DNA of 32,343 bases, taken from contig SXYT01000064.1 of assembly GCA_005788205.1 (NCBI GenBank), positions 1 to 32,343 on the forward strand, in the 5' to 3' direction. The notes under the pieces are model-generated. The model was given only the letters and a program-made list of their open reading frames with translations, searched no databases and was not told where the DNA came from. The DNA is from Actinomycetota bacterium. GTDB lineage: Bacteria; Actinomycetota; Acidimicrobiia; Acidimicrobiales; Ilumatobacteraceae. Position numbers and translations under genes: made by a program. Shown piece by piece: positions 19,185 through 27,273 of this stretch (position 1 is its first letter; the number at the start of each line of letters is the position of its first letter).

Positions 19185-20689
19185 TGAACAGCCTCCTCGC
19201 GTTCACCGGACCGGACATCGCCTTCACCGACGTCCTGCCGCTCCTGATCTGGCTGGGCACCGCGTGCGCCGTCCTGCTCCTCGGTTCGCTGGTGCCGCGA
19301 TGGCCGCGAGGGACCTGGGCGGCGGTCACTTCCGTTTCCGCCGTGGCGGTCGTGGTCCAGCAGCTCTCCAAGTGGCAGGACATCGGCACGGAGGGCACCG
19401 GCACCGCGCTCGCCGGTGCCGTGTCCGTGGACCGGTTCGCCGTGTTCGGCACGATCATCGTTGCGGTCGCCCTGGGTCTCGTCGCGCTCGTCACCCATGA
19501 CTACCTGACCCGAGAGGGCAACGACGGCCCGGAGCTCTACGCGCTCTTCATCACGGCTGCCATGGGTGCACAGATCATGCTGAGCGCGAACGATCTCATC
19601 GTGCTCTTCCTCGGCCTCGAGACCCTGAGCCTCTCGCTCTACGTGCTGGTGGCGAGCAACCGCCGCCGGGAGCAGAGCCAGGAGGCGGGCCTCAAGTACT
19701 TCGTGCTCGGTGGTTTCGCCTCGGCGTTCTTCCTCTACGGGATCGCATTGATCTACGGCGCGACGGGCTCCACGAATCTCACCAGCATCATGGAGGGGTT
19801 CGCCGCCGGGATCGCGATCGAGCGCAACGATGCTCTCCTCCTGGTGGGAATCGGCCTTCTCCTGGTGGGGCTCGCCTTCAAGGTCTCTGCCGTCCCGTTC
19901 CACGTGTGGACGCCGGATGTCTATGAGGGGGCACCCTCCCCGGTGACCGCGTTCATGGCTTCGGCCGGCAAGGTGGCCGCGTTCACGGCACTCCTCCGCG
20001 TGCTCGTCACGGCGCTGGAGCGCAGGGTGGACGACTGGCGGCCGGTCGTGTGGATCCTCGCGATCGTCACCGTGTTCGTCGGCTCGATCCTGGCAGTGGT
20101 CCAGACGAACGTGAAGCGCATGCTCGCCTTCTCGTCCATCGCGCATGCAGGGTTCGTGCTGGTCGGTGTCGAGGCTGCCGCCCACGCCGGGAGCAACGGG
20201 ATCGCGTCGTCGATGACGTACCTGCTCCTCTACACCGTGCTCGTGATCGGTTCCTTCACCGTCGTGTTCGTGGTCGCGGGCAAGGGGGACGGTGCGTCCT
20301 CGCTCGACGACTTCCGGGGACTTGCGCGCCGGCGCCCGTTTCTCGCACTCGGTTTCACGGTCCTGCTGCTCGCCCAGGCGGGTGTGCCCTTCACCGGGGG
20401 GTTCGTCGCCAAGTTCGGTGTCATCAAGAGTGCGGTCGAGGCCGACAGTTACGTGATCGCTGTCGCCGCGATGGTCGCGGCCGTCATCGGAGCGTTCCTC
20501 TACCTCCGGATCATGGTGAGCATGTGGCTCGATGACACCTCCGGCGAGATGACCCTCGAGGTCCCGCGGCTCGCCGGTCTCGTCATCGCACTCACCGTCG
20601 TCTTCACCCTCTTCGTCGGGTTCTTCCCCGGCTGGCTGCTCGACGCCGCCGAGCTCATCGGCGTCCACCGCGCGGCACCCGTCGGGTAG
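19184..20689 (+). CDS. nuoN: NADH-quinone oxidoreductase subunit N
   Basis: FLGLETLSLSLYVLVA, VPFHVWTPDVYEGAPSPVTAFMASAGK. Confidence 0.96.
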   Translation: MNSLLAFTGPDIAFTDVLPLLIWLGTACAVLLLGSLVPRWPRGTWAAVTSVSAVAVVVQQLSKWQDIGTEGTGTALAGAVSVDRFAVFGTIIVAVALGLVALVTHDYLTREGNDGPELYALFITAAMGAQIMLSANDLIVLFLGLETLSLSLYVLVASNRRREQSQEAGLKYFVLGGFASAFFLYGIALIYGATGSTNLTSIMEGFAAGIAIERNDALLLVGIGLLLVGLAFKVSAVPFHVWTPDVYEGAPSPVTAFMASAGKVAAFTALLRVLVTALERRVDDWRPVVWILAIVTVFVGSILAVVQTNVKRMLAFSSIAHAGFVLVGVEAAAHAGSNGIASSMTYLLLYTVLVIGSFTVVFVVAGKGDGASSLDDFRGLARRRPFLALGFTVLLLAQAGVPFTGGFVAKFGVIKSAVEADSYVIAVAAMVAAVIGAFLYLRIMVSMWLDDTSGEMTLEVPRLAGLVIALTVVFTLFVGFFPGWLLDAAELIGVHRAAPVG

Positions 20690-20700
20690 GGCAGCCCCCG

Positions 20701-22182
20701 ATGAGGCGCGCACTCGTGCTGCTCGCCACGATGAGCGAGACCGACACCATCGAGTCGGTCCTCGGGGAGGTCGCCGAGGCGACCGGACAGTTGTCCCGGC
20801 TCGACTGGTCGTTCAGGGTGCTCATCGTCGACGACGGAGGCTCCGTGGAGTTCCATGCCCTGTGCCGCCGCCTCGGGACGGCGTTCGGGCTGGACCTGGA
20901 CGTCGTGGACGGGCCGCGCGCCGGACTCGGTGGTGCGGTGCTGCACGGTTTTGCCGCGGCTCTCGCTGACCCGTCCATCGGGTTCGTGGTGAATCTCGAT
21001 GCCGACGGACAGCATGACGCCCGCCAGATGGGTGACCTCCTCCGGGCGCACATTGCGCGCGGGGCGGGCATCACGATCGGCTCACGATGGACCCGCGGCG
21101 GCAGGTGCTACGGGCTGTCCCCGGCGCGCCGGGTCCTGTCGCGGGCGAGTGCCGTCGCACTCCACGCAGCCGGCGTGCCGCGCCACGTGAAGGATCCGAC
21201 CACCAGTTTCCGTGTGTACGGCCGTGACGTCGTTGATGCCATAGCCCGCGACATCACGGGGTTCTCGGGCTTCTCGTTCTTCGGTGCGGCTGTCGCGGTG
21301 GCCCACTCGCGCGGCTACGAGGTGGTCGAGACGCCGATCATCTTTCGTCCCCGTCTCGGGGGCAGGTCCAACCTCCGGGCGGTGCAGGTGAGACGGGCCG
21401 TCCGGGACCTTCCCGAGATCGCATCCGTCGCCGCAATGGTGCGGCGGCGCGAGCAGGGATTCCTGACTGCGGCCCATGCCGCGGCCGGGCCGGCCGCGTA
21501 CAACGCGTCCCGTGAACTGGAGGTCCTCTCGAACACCCCCGTCTCCACCCGCATCGTTCTTGATGCACTCCTCCCGCACGTCGGTGGGCGCGTGCTCGAG
21601 GTCGGTGCAGGGCTCGGGCTCGTCACGGAGCAGCTGGTCGCCGCGGGGCGCACGGTGACCGCGCTGGAGCCCGACCCGTCCCTCCATGCGCGCATCGGCA
21701 GCAGGGGAGCAGGCGCCACCGTCCTCAACGCGACGCTCGCATCGAGTGGCGTGACCGGCCCGTTCGACACCGTGCTGTACGTGAACGTCCTCGAGCACAT
21801 CGAGGATGATGCCGCTGAACTTGCGGCAGCTCGTGGCGTCCTGCGCGCGGGGGGGAACATCGTGATCTTCGTCCCCGCGATGCCGTCACTGTGGGGCACG
21901 ATGGATGCGGTGTCCGGCCATTTCCGGCGGTACCGCAGGAGGGAACTCGCGACGGTGATGCATGCCGCGGGACTCCGCACGCAGGTGCTGCACAACTTCG
22001 ACCCCGTGGGAATCATCCCGTACTGGCTCGCCTACAGGATCCTGCGCAGGAAGGTTCTCGGCGGGGCGGCAGTCGGCGCCTACGACAGGGTCATCGTCCC
22101 GGCGTCACGGGTCGTCTCGCGGGTCTCGCGGGGGCGCGGCCCGGGAAAGAACCTGGTCGCGGTCGGTTCGTCCGCGCCCTGA
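20701..22182 (+). CDS. Bifunctional glycosyltransferase (GT2) / class I SAM-dependent methyltransferase fusion
   Basis: N-term LIVDDGG...NLDADGQHDARQMGDLL; C-term GGRVLEVGAGLGLVTEQLV...LYVNVLEHIEDD. Confidence 0.85.
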   Translation: MRRALVLLATMSETDTIESVLGEVAEATGQLSRLDWSFRVLIVDDGGSVEFHALCRRLGTAFGLDLDVVDGPRAGLGGAVLHGFAAALADPSIGFVVNLDADGQHDARQMGDLLRAHIARGAGITIGSRWTRGGRCYGLSPARRVLSRASAVALHAAGVPRHVKDPTTSFRVYGRDVVDAIARDITGFSGFSFFGAAVAVAHSRGYEVVETPIIFRPRLGGRSNLRAVQVRRAVRDLPEIASVAAMVRRREQGFLTAAHAAAGPAAYNASRELEVLSNTPVSTRIVLDALLPHVGGRVLEVGAGLGLVTEQLVAAGRTVTALEPDPSLHARIGSRGAGATVLNATLASSGVTGPFDTVLYVNVLEHIEDDAAELAAARGVLRAGGNIVIFVPAMPSLWGTMDAVSGHFRRYRRRELATVMHAAGLRTQVLHNFDPVGIIPYWLAYRILRRKVLGGAAVGAYDRVIVPASRVVSRVSRGRGPGKNLVAVGSSAP

Positions 22183-22191
22183 CGTCATCGG

Positions 22192-22197
22192 TACTCT
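22192..22197 (+). promoter_or_regulatory. Candidate leaderless -10 element TACTCT, 7 nt before ATG 22205
   Basis: TANNNT motif, no Shine-Dalgarno between it and the start codon. Confidence 0.35.
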
Positions 22198-22204
22198 CTG
22201 CCGC

Positions 22205-22948
22205 ATGGCAGTGCTCACGGACTTCAGCGACAACATCCTCACCATCACGATCAACCGCCCCGACGCGGGCAACGCCCTCAACGCCGAGGTCGGCGAGGGT
22301 CTCGTGGATGCGTTCAAGCGGGCCGAGGACGACGACGACGTCCGCGCGGTCATCCTCACGGGTGCGGGGGAGAAGATCTTCTGTGCCGGCATGGACCTGA
22401 AGGCGTTCGCCTCCGGCCAGGGTGTCGACAAGATCGGGGCCGGCATGAGTGCCCTCGACACCTGCAGGAAGCCGCTCATCGCGGCGGTGAACGGGCATGC
22501 ACTCGCGGGCGGCTTCGAACTGGTGCTGAAGTGCGACATGGTCGTGTCGGTCGACGGCGTGCGCTTCGGGATCCCCGAGGTGAAGCGCGGTCTCTACGCC
22601 GCCGGCGGCGGGACGCGCCTGCCGCGGCGCATCCCGCTCGCGGTCGCGCTCGAGATGGGCCTCACCGGTGACCCGATCTCCCCCCAGCGAGCGCTCGAGC
22701 TGGGTCTCATCAACCAGGTCGTGCCGCGCGAGGATCTGCTCCCCGCCGCCACTGCGCTCGCCGCGCGCGTCACCGTCAACGGGCCGCTCGCCGTGCGGTG
22801 GACGAAGGAACTCATGTGGGACGAGCTCGGCCAGCCGAGCGCCGAGAAGCAGCGCGAGGCGACCGGGAAGGTCTTCAGCAGCGAGGACGCACGCGAGGGC
22901 GCGACCGCGTTCGCCGAGAAGCGCACGCCGCAGTGGAAGAACCGCTGA
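22205..22948 (+). CDS. Enoyl-CoA hydratase/isomerase family protein
   Basis: NRPDAGNALNAE, ILTGAGEKIFCAGMDLKAF, AAVNGHALAGGFELVLKCD; ATG 22205 in frame with ORF 21962..22948. Confidence 0.93.
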   Translation: MAVLTDFSDNILTITINRPDAGNALNAEVGEGLVDAFKRAEDDDDVRAVILTGAGEKIFCAGMDLKAFASGQGVDKIGAGMSALDTCRKPLIAAVNGHALAGGFELVLKCDMVVSVDGVRFGIPEVKRGLYAAGGGTRLPRRIPLAVALEMGLTGDPISPQRALELGLINQVVPREDLLPAATALAARVTVNGPLAVRWTKELMWDELGQPSAEKQREATGKVFSSEDAREGATAFAEKRTPQWKNR

Positions 22949-22962
22949 ACGGATGAGCGGCG

Positions 22963-22982
22963 GGCGCGCCTAGCGGCGCGCC
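22963..22982. terminator. 8-bp perfect GC hairpin GGCGCGCC-TAGC-GGCGCGCC between convergent genes
   Basis: Exact inverted repeat with 4-nt loop in the 21-bp convergent gap; includes the stop codon of the minus-strand gene; no T-tract. Confidence 0.4.
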
Positions 22983-23662
22983 TGCGCCACGAGAGTGTCG
23001 AAGAGGCCCTGGTTCGCGGGGTCGTCCGCAGCGGTGTCCTCGGGGTGCCACTGCACGCCCACCACCCAGCGAGCGGTCTCGTGCTCGACGGCCTCGATGG
23101 TGCCGTCAGCCGTGGTGGCCACGATCCGCAGACATGCCGCAGGCTGGTCGATCGCCTGGTGGTGGTAGGACATCGCGAGTGGCTCCGTCGTTCCCATCGC
23201 TGTCGCCACGCGCGAGCCCGCCACCACGTTGACCGAGTGGAGCACGCCGCGGTGCTCCCTGAAGTTGTCGAGGTGCTGGACGAGCGTCCCGCCCATCGCG
23301 ACGTTCAGCACCTGGTGCCCGCGGCACACCGCGAGCACCGGCAAGTCGAGCAAGATCGCGTGGCGAAGTGCACCGATCTCGAAGTCGTCGAGCGCGGCGT
23401 TGACGCCGAAGAGCCTGGCGCGCTCGGTCTGGCCGTAGGAGCGGGGGTCGACGTCCCCGCCACCGAGCATGACCACCCCGTCGCACCTGTCGATCGTGGC
23501 GCGGACTGCCGCGGCATCGTCGTTCGGTGGGATCACCACGGGGATGCCCCCGGCACGCTGGATCGCGTCCACATAGAGGCGGCCCGCGGCGACCACGGGG
23601 GTGCGCATGTTCTTCGCCTCGTCGCTGCGCCGCCCGGGTATGGCGATGAGAGGGGAAGTCAC
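22970..23662 (-). CDS. Gamma-glutamyl-gamma-aminobutyrate hydrolase-like (peptidase C26, PuuD-like) class I glutamine amidotransferase family protein
   Basis: VMLGGGDVDPRSYG, LAVCRGHQVLNVAMGGTLVQ, SYHHQAID, GVQWHPED. Confidence 0.9.
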   Translation of the reverse strand: MTSPLIAIPGRRSDEAKNMRTPVVAAGRLYVDAIQRAGGIPVVIPPNDDAAAVRATIDRCDGVVMLGGGDVDPRSYGQTERARLFGVNAALDDFEIGALRHAILLDLPVLAVCRGHQVLNVAMGGTLVQHLDNFREHRGVLHSVNVVAGSRVATAMGTTEPLAMSYHHQAIDQPAACLRIVATTADGTIEAVEHETARWVVGVQWHPEDTAADDPANQGLFDTLVAQARR

Positions 23663-24885
23663 CGTGGCTCCACTCTCTCGATGCCGTAGCCCGCCGACCG
23701 GGCGGCCTCGACGACCACGTCAGCATGCTCGGGCCCGCGCACCTCGAGCACTGCCTGCACGCCCGTCTCGCGCACGTGCAGATCGACACCCTCGCGAACG
23801 TGCTCGACCTCGATGAGGTTCGCCCCGCTCGCCGCGAACAGTGCGAGCAGGCCCGCGAGGCCACCGGGACGGTCGGAGATGCGCGCGAACACGATGAGCC
23901 GCCGCCCTGCCTTCGTCTCGTTGCGCCGGATGAGGCCGGGAACGGCGCCGAGATCGACGTTCCCGCCCGAGAGCACGACACACGTCGTCCCGGTTGGTGC
24001 CGTCCGTGCGGCGCCGGTCATCAGTGCGGAGACCCCGACCGCGCCGCCGCCCTCGACGTAGAGCTTGCCCCTGTCCATCAGCAGCACCATCGCATCGGAC
24101 ACGGAGTCCTCGTCCACGACGACGACATCGTCGACCCATCGCCTCACCACCGGACCGGTCACCTCGCCCGGCCACTTCACTGCGATGCCGTCCGCGAGGG
24201 TGACGATCGGTCCGTCGGCCGGGAGGATCCCTGCGTACGGCGCGCACGCGCGCACCTGCACGCCGATCACCTCGATGGAGGGGTTCGCGTTCTTCAGGAC
24301 CCACGCCACGCCACCGGTCAGGCCACCGCCGCCGAGGGGGATGATGACCCGGGAGAGGTCGGGGATGTCCTCCAAGAGTTCGAGGCCGAGCGTGGCCTGT
24401 CCAGCCATCACGGCGGGATCATCGAACGGGTGACAGAAGTTCATTCCCGTCGCCGCGGCACGGTCCCGTGCCCTCGCCACTGCGGCATCGAGCGTGTCGC
24501 CCCCCTCCGAGAGGGTCGCTCCGTAACTGCGCACCGACTCCATCTTCGACAGCGACGCCCCCGCGGGAACGAAGATCTCACAGGGGATGCCCCGCTTCCG
24601 CGCCGCGAACGCGAGTGCCTGGGCGTGGTTTCCGGCGCTCCCCGCGACCACGCCCGACGCGGCTGCGTCACCGAGGGTGGCGATCTTGTTCATCGCACCG
24701 CGGATCTTGAAGGACCCGGTTCGCTGGAGGTTCTCGGCCTTCAGCACGACGGACCCGCCGCACATGTCGGACAGGGCTGCCGACTCGGTGACCGGCGTGT
24801 GCTTCACGGTGCCCCTGCCGGCCTCGCGGGCCTTCCGGACGCTCTCTTGCGAGATGGGGCCATTATCCGTGTCCGCGCGACCCAT
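23659..24885 (-). CDS. ilvA: Threonine ammonia-lyase (PLP-dependent, C-terminal ACT-like domain)
   Basis: ENLQRTGSFKIRGA, GSAGNHAQALA, LGGGGLTGG; ATG at 24885 (minus) gives 408 aa; 4-nt overlap with the downstream hydrolase gene. Confidence 0.9.
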   Translation of the reverse strand: MGRADTDNGPISQESVRKAREAGRGTVKHTPVTESAALSDMCGGSVVLKAENLQRTGSFKIRGAMNKIATLGDAAASGVVAGSAGNHAQALAFAARKRGIPCEIFVPAGASLSKMESVRSYGATLSEGGDTLDAAVARARDRAAATGMNFCHPFDDPAVMAGQATLGLELLEDIPDLSRVIIPLGGGGLTGGVAWVLKNANPSIEVIGVQVRACAPYAGILPADGPIVTLADGIAVKWPGEVTGPVVRRWVDDVVVVDEDSVSDAMVLLMDRGKLYVEGGGAVGVSALMTGAARTAPTGTTCVVLSGGNVDLGAVPGLIRRNETKAGRRLIVFARISDRPGGLAGLLALFAASGANLIEVEHVREGVDLHVRETGVQAVLEVRGPEHADVVVEAARSAGYGIERVEPR

Positions 24886-24893
24886 CAGGGCAA

Positions 24894-24900
24894 TACCGTA
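24894..24900. promoter_or_regulatory. Symmetric TACCGTA (TANNNTA) candidate bidirectional -10 in 21-bp divergent gap
   Basis: TACCGT on + is 7 nt from ATG 24907; TACGGT on - is 9 nt from ATG 24885; no Shine-Dalgarno on either side. Confidence 0.35.
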
Positions 24901-24906
24901 GTGGGC

Positions 24907-25605
24907 ATGCGCGCGGCGTTGATCGGAAACAGGGAGGACACCGATCCCGGAATCATCGGCCACGTCCTGCGCGAGCGGGGGTTCTCTTTCACCGAGTTCG
25001 CCCGGGAGGATCCCGGTTCGTACCACGACCCTTCCTCGTTCGACCTCGTTCTTGCCATGGGGTCCTCCTGGAGTGCCTACTGGGAGCGGGTGGTCGCAGA
25101 AACCGCCGCCGAACGGGCTTTCCTCGGCGATGCACACCAGGCCGGTGTCCCGGTGCTCGGTGTGTGTTTCGGGGCCCAGCAACTGGCACTGGCCCTGGGG
25201 GGTGCGGTGACCCGGGCGCAGACTCCCGAGGTCGGGTGGCACAATGTCACAAGCATTCCAGAGGCGGCGTCCGTCGCAGGGGCCGAAACCCTTGCAGGAC
25301 AATGGTTTCAGTGGCATTACGACCGGTTCTCGGTGCCCGCCGGGGCGCTGGCCCTGGCTGAGAGCCCAGCTGCCCCCCAGGCGTTCACATCCGGTCGCAC
25401 CCTGGCGCTCCAGTTCCACCCCGAGGTGACCGTGTCGATCGTGGCGCACTGGGCATCGGGTGGCGGGGAGCAGGAACTCCTCGATGCGGGGATCGACCCG
25501 GGGGAGTTGTTCGCGGAGACGGCAGCACTGATGGCGGATGTGGCACCCCGCACCGAGCGGCTCGTGGATTGGTTCCTTGAGAGATCAGCACTAGCGCACG
25601 AATGA
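24907..25605 (+). CDS. Class I glutamine amidotransferase (GMP synthase glutaminase-like)
   Basis: LGVCFGAQQLALALGG and LQFHPEV; ATG 24907 in frame with ORF 23725..25605. Confidence 0.88.
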   Translation: MRAALIGNREDTDPGIIGHVLRERGFSFTEFAREDPGSYHDPSSFDLVLAMGSSWSAYWERVVAETAAERAFLGDAHQAGVPVLGVCFGAQQLALALGGAVTRAQTPEVGWHNVTSIPEAASVAGAETLAGQWFQWHYDRFSVPAGALALAESPAAPQAFTSGRTLALQFHPEVTVSIVAHWASGGGEQELLDAGIDPGELFAETAALMADVAPRTERLVDWFLERSALAHE

Positions 25606-25614
25606 ACATCACCC

Positions 25615-25700
25615 CTGCGGCACACAGGTGTGACATGGGCTGCGGGACACGTGCAGGACCGGCGTGGAGTTGGGGGCCGATGTTGGCCCCGTAGTAGTTT
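25615..25700 (+). promoter_or_regulatory. Candidate regulatory region of second nuo operon: direct repeat CTGCGG[C/G]ACAC, inverted repeat GGGGCC-GATGTT-GGCCCC, -10-like TAGTTT
   Basis: Repeat copies at 25615-25625 and 25640-25650; hairpin 25673-25690; TAGTTT 25695-25700 located 8 nt before ATG 25709. Confidence 0.35.
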
Positions 25701-25708
25701 TGCCTCCG

Positions 25709-26074
25709 ATGTCTCAGTTCCTGCGGTCATACCTCACCGTGATCTGGTTCGGGCTCGCTTCGATCCTGATTGCGGGTCTGCTGCTGGGCATCTCGGCCGT
25801 TCTGCGGCCGAACAAACCCTCCGAGGAGAAGTTGCTGACCTACGAGAGCGGCGTGGACCCGGTCGGCGAGGGCTGGTCCCAGAGCCAGATCCGCTACTAC
25901 GTCTATGCCCTCCTTTTCGTGATCTTCGATGTGGAGGCCGTTTTCATCTTCCCGTGGGCCACCCAACTGGAGCGGTACGCGGGTTTCGGTCTCATCGAGA
26001 TGGGTGTCTTCGTGGCGATCCTCGTTCTCGGTCTCGTGTACGCATGGCGCAAGCGCGTCCTGCGCTGGGCATAG
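25709..26074 (+). CDS. nuoA2: NADH-quinone oxidoreductase subunit A, second copy
   Basis: [45 protein letters not shown] 25709. Confidence 0.93.
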   Translation: MSQFLRSYLTVIWFGLASILIAGLLLGISAVLRPNKPSEEKLLTYESGVDPVGEGWSQSQIRYYVYALLFVIFDVEAVFIFPWATQLERYAGFGLIEMGVFVAILVLGLVYAWRKRVLRWA

Positions 26075-26084
26075 GCGGAACATC

Positions 26085-26639
26085 ATGGGTCTTGTCGACA
26101 GGGGGAGGCTCCCCAAGCCCCTCACCACGCTCTTCAACATGGGTCGGTCGTACTCCATGTGGGTCTACCAGTGGGGCCTGGCCTGCTGCGCCATCGAGAT
26201 GGGTGCCGCATTCGGCTCGCCACGCTATGACGTGATGCGCCTCGGTGTCATCCCGCTGCCGGCCAGCCCCCGACAGGCCGACCTCGTGGTCATCTCGGGC
26301 ACTGTCACCGACAAGATGGCGCCGGCCATCAAGCGCCTCTACGAGCAGATGCCCGAACCGAAGTATGTGATCTCCATGGGGTCGTGTGCCAACTGCGGCG
26401 GGCCCTACTGGGACAGCTACTCGGTCACCAAGGGTGTCGACCAGATCATCCCGGTCGACGTGTACGTGCCCGGCTGCCCGCCCCGGCCTGAGGCCCTCCT
26501 CGAGGGGATCGTGCTCCTGCAGCAGCGCATCAAGAACGAGGACATGGGGGCGCGCTGGCGCGGCGAGGGAACGGTGCCCATGAGCGCCGTGGACGGCGAG
26601 TCCGCGGAACGTGGGGGTGTTCCCGTTGTCGCCGGCTGA
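26085..26639 (+). CDS. nuoB2: NADH-quinone oxidoreductase subunit B, second copy
   Basis: [54 protein letters not shown]. Confidence 0.95.
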   Translation: MGLVDRGRLPKPLTTLFNMGRSYSMWVYQWGLACCAIEMGAAFGSPRYDVMRLGVIPLPASPRQADLVVISGTVTDKMAPAIKRLYEQMPEPKYVISMGSCANCGGPYWDSYSVTKGVDQIIPVDVYVPGCPPRPEALLEGIVLLQQRIKNEDMGARWRGEGTVPMSAVDGESAERGGVPVVAG

Positions 26640-27273
26640 CACCACCGAGGCGCCCCGCGACGAGCGCCGTGAGACCGAACTCGGCGCCATCCTGGGGGCG
26701 CTCGGGGGCAATGTCGCCGACTCGCTCCTCAAGCCGAACGATGACATCTGGGTGCGTGTCACCACCGAGTCGTGGCGCTCCAGTATCGAGACGATCCGCT
26801 CGCTCGGGTACGCGTACTTCTGTTTCCTGTCTGCGATCGACTGGATGCCCTCGCCGTTCGGCAAAGGCGAGAACGATCCCACCCAGCCCGCCCCGGAACG
26901 GGACAACAGCATCGTCCAGGGCTACACCGGGGGTGCCACGCGCTTCCAGCTGCTCGTGCGGCTCGTGATGCCCGGTTCCACCAGCGGCGTGAACATCAAG
27001 TGCGACGTGCCCGATGACTCCATGACGGTGGAGTCGCTCGTGCCGGTCTTTGCCGGCGCAAACTGGCACGAGCGCGAGACATGGGAGATGTTCGGCATCA
27101 ACTTCGCCGGTCACCCTGATCTGCGCCACATGTACCTGCCCCAGGATTTCGAGGGCTTCCCCCTCCGCAAGGACTTCCCCCTGCTTGCCCGCATCGTGAA
27201 GCCCTGGCCGGGCATCGTCGATGTCGAGCCGCTGCCGGGGGACGAGAACGAGGAAGAGAGCGAGCAGTCATGA
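26611..27273 (+). CDS. nuoC2: NADH-quinone oxidoreductase subunit C, second copy
   Basis: [42 protein letters not shown]; start uncertain (GTG 26611/26617 or TTG 26626). Confidence 0.93.
   Translation: MGVFPLSPADTTEAPRDERRETELGAILGALGGNVADSLLKPNDDIWVRVTTESWRSSIETIRSLGYAYFCFLSAIDWMPSPFGKGENDPTQPAPERDNSIVQGYTGGATRFQLLVRLVMPGSTSGVNIKCDVPDDSMTVESLVPVFAGANWHERETWEMFGINFAGHPDLRHMYLPQDFEGFPLRKDFPLLARIVKPWPGIVDVEPLPGDENEEESEQS

Noticed and set aside
19061-20713. 550-aa minus-strand ORF
   Set aside because: Antisense to nuoM/nuoN; same high-GC shadow pattern.
23725-24906. N-terminal extension of the glutamine amidotransferase ORF
   Set aside because: Antisense to threonine ammonia-lyase; real start ATG 24907.
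24886-25449. N-terminal extension of the threonine ammonia-lyase ORF to 25449
   Set aside because: Homology begins near ATG 24885; the extension is antisense to the glutamine amidotransferase gene.
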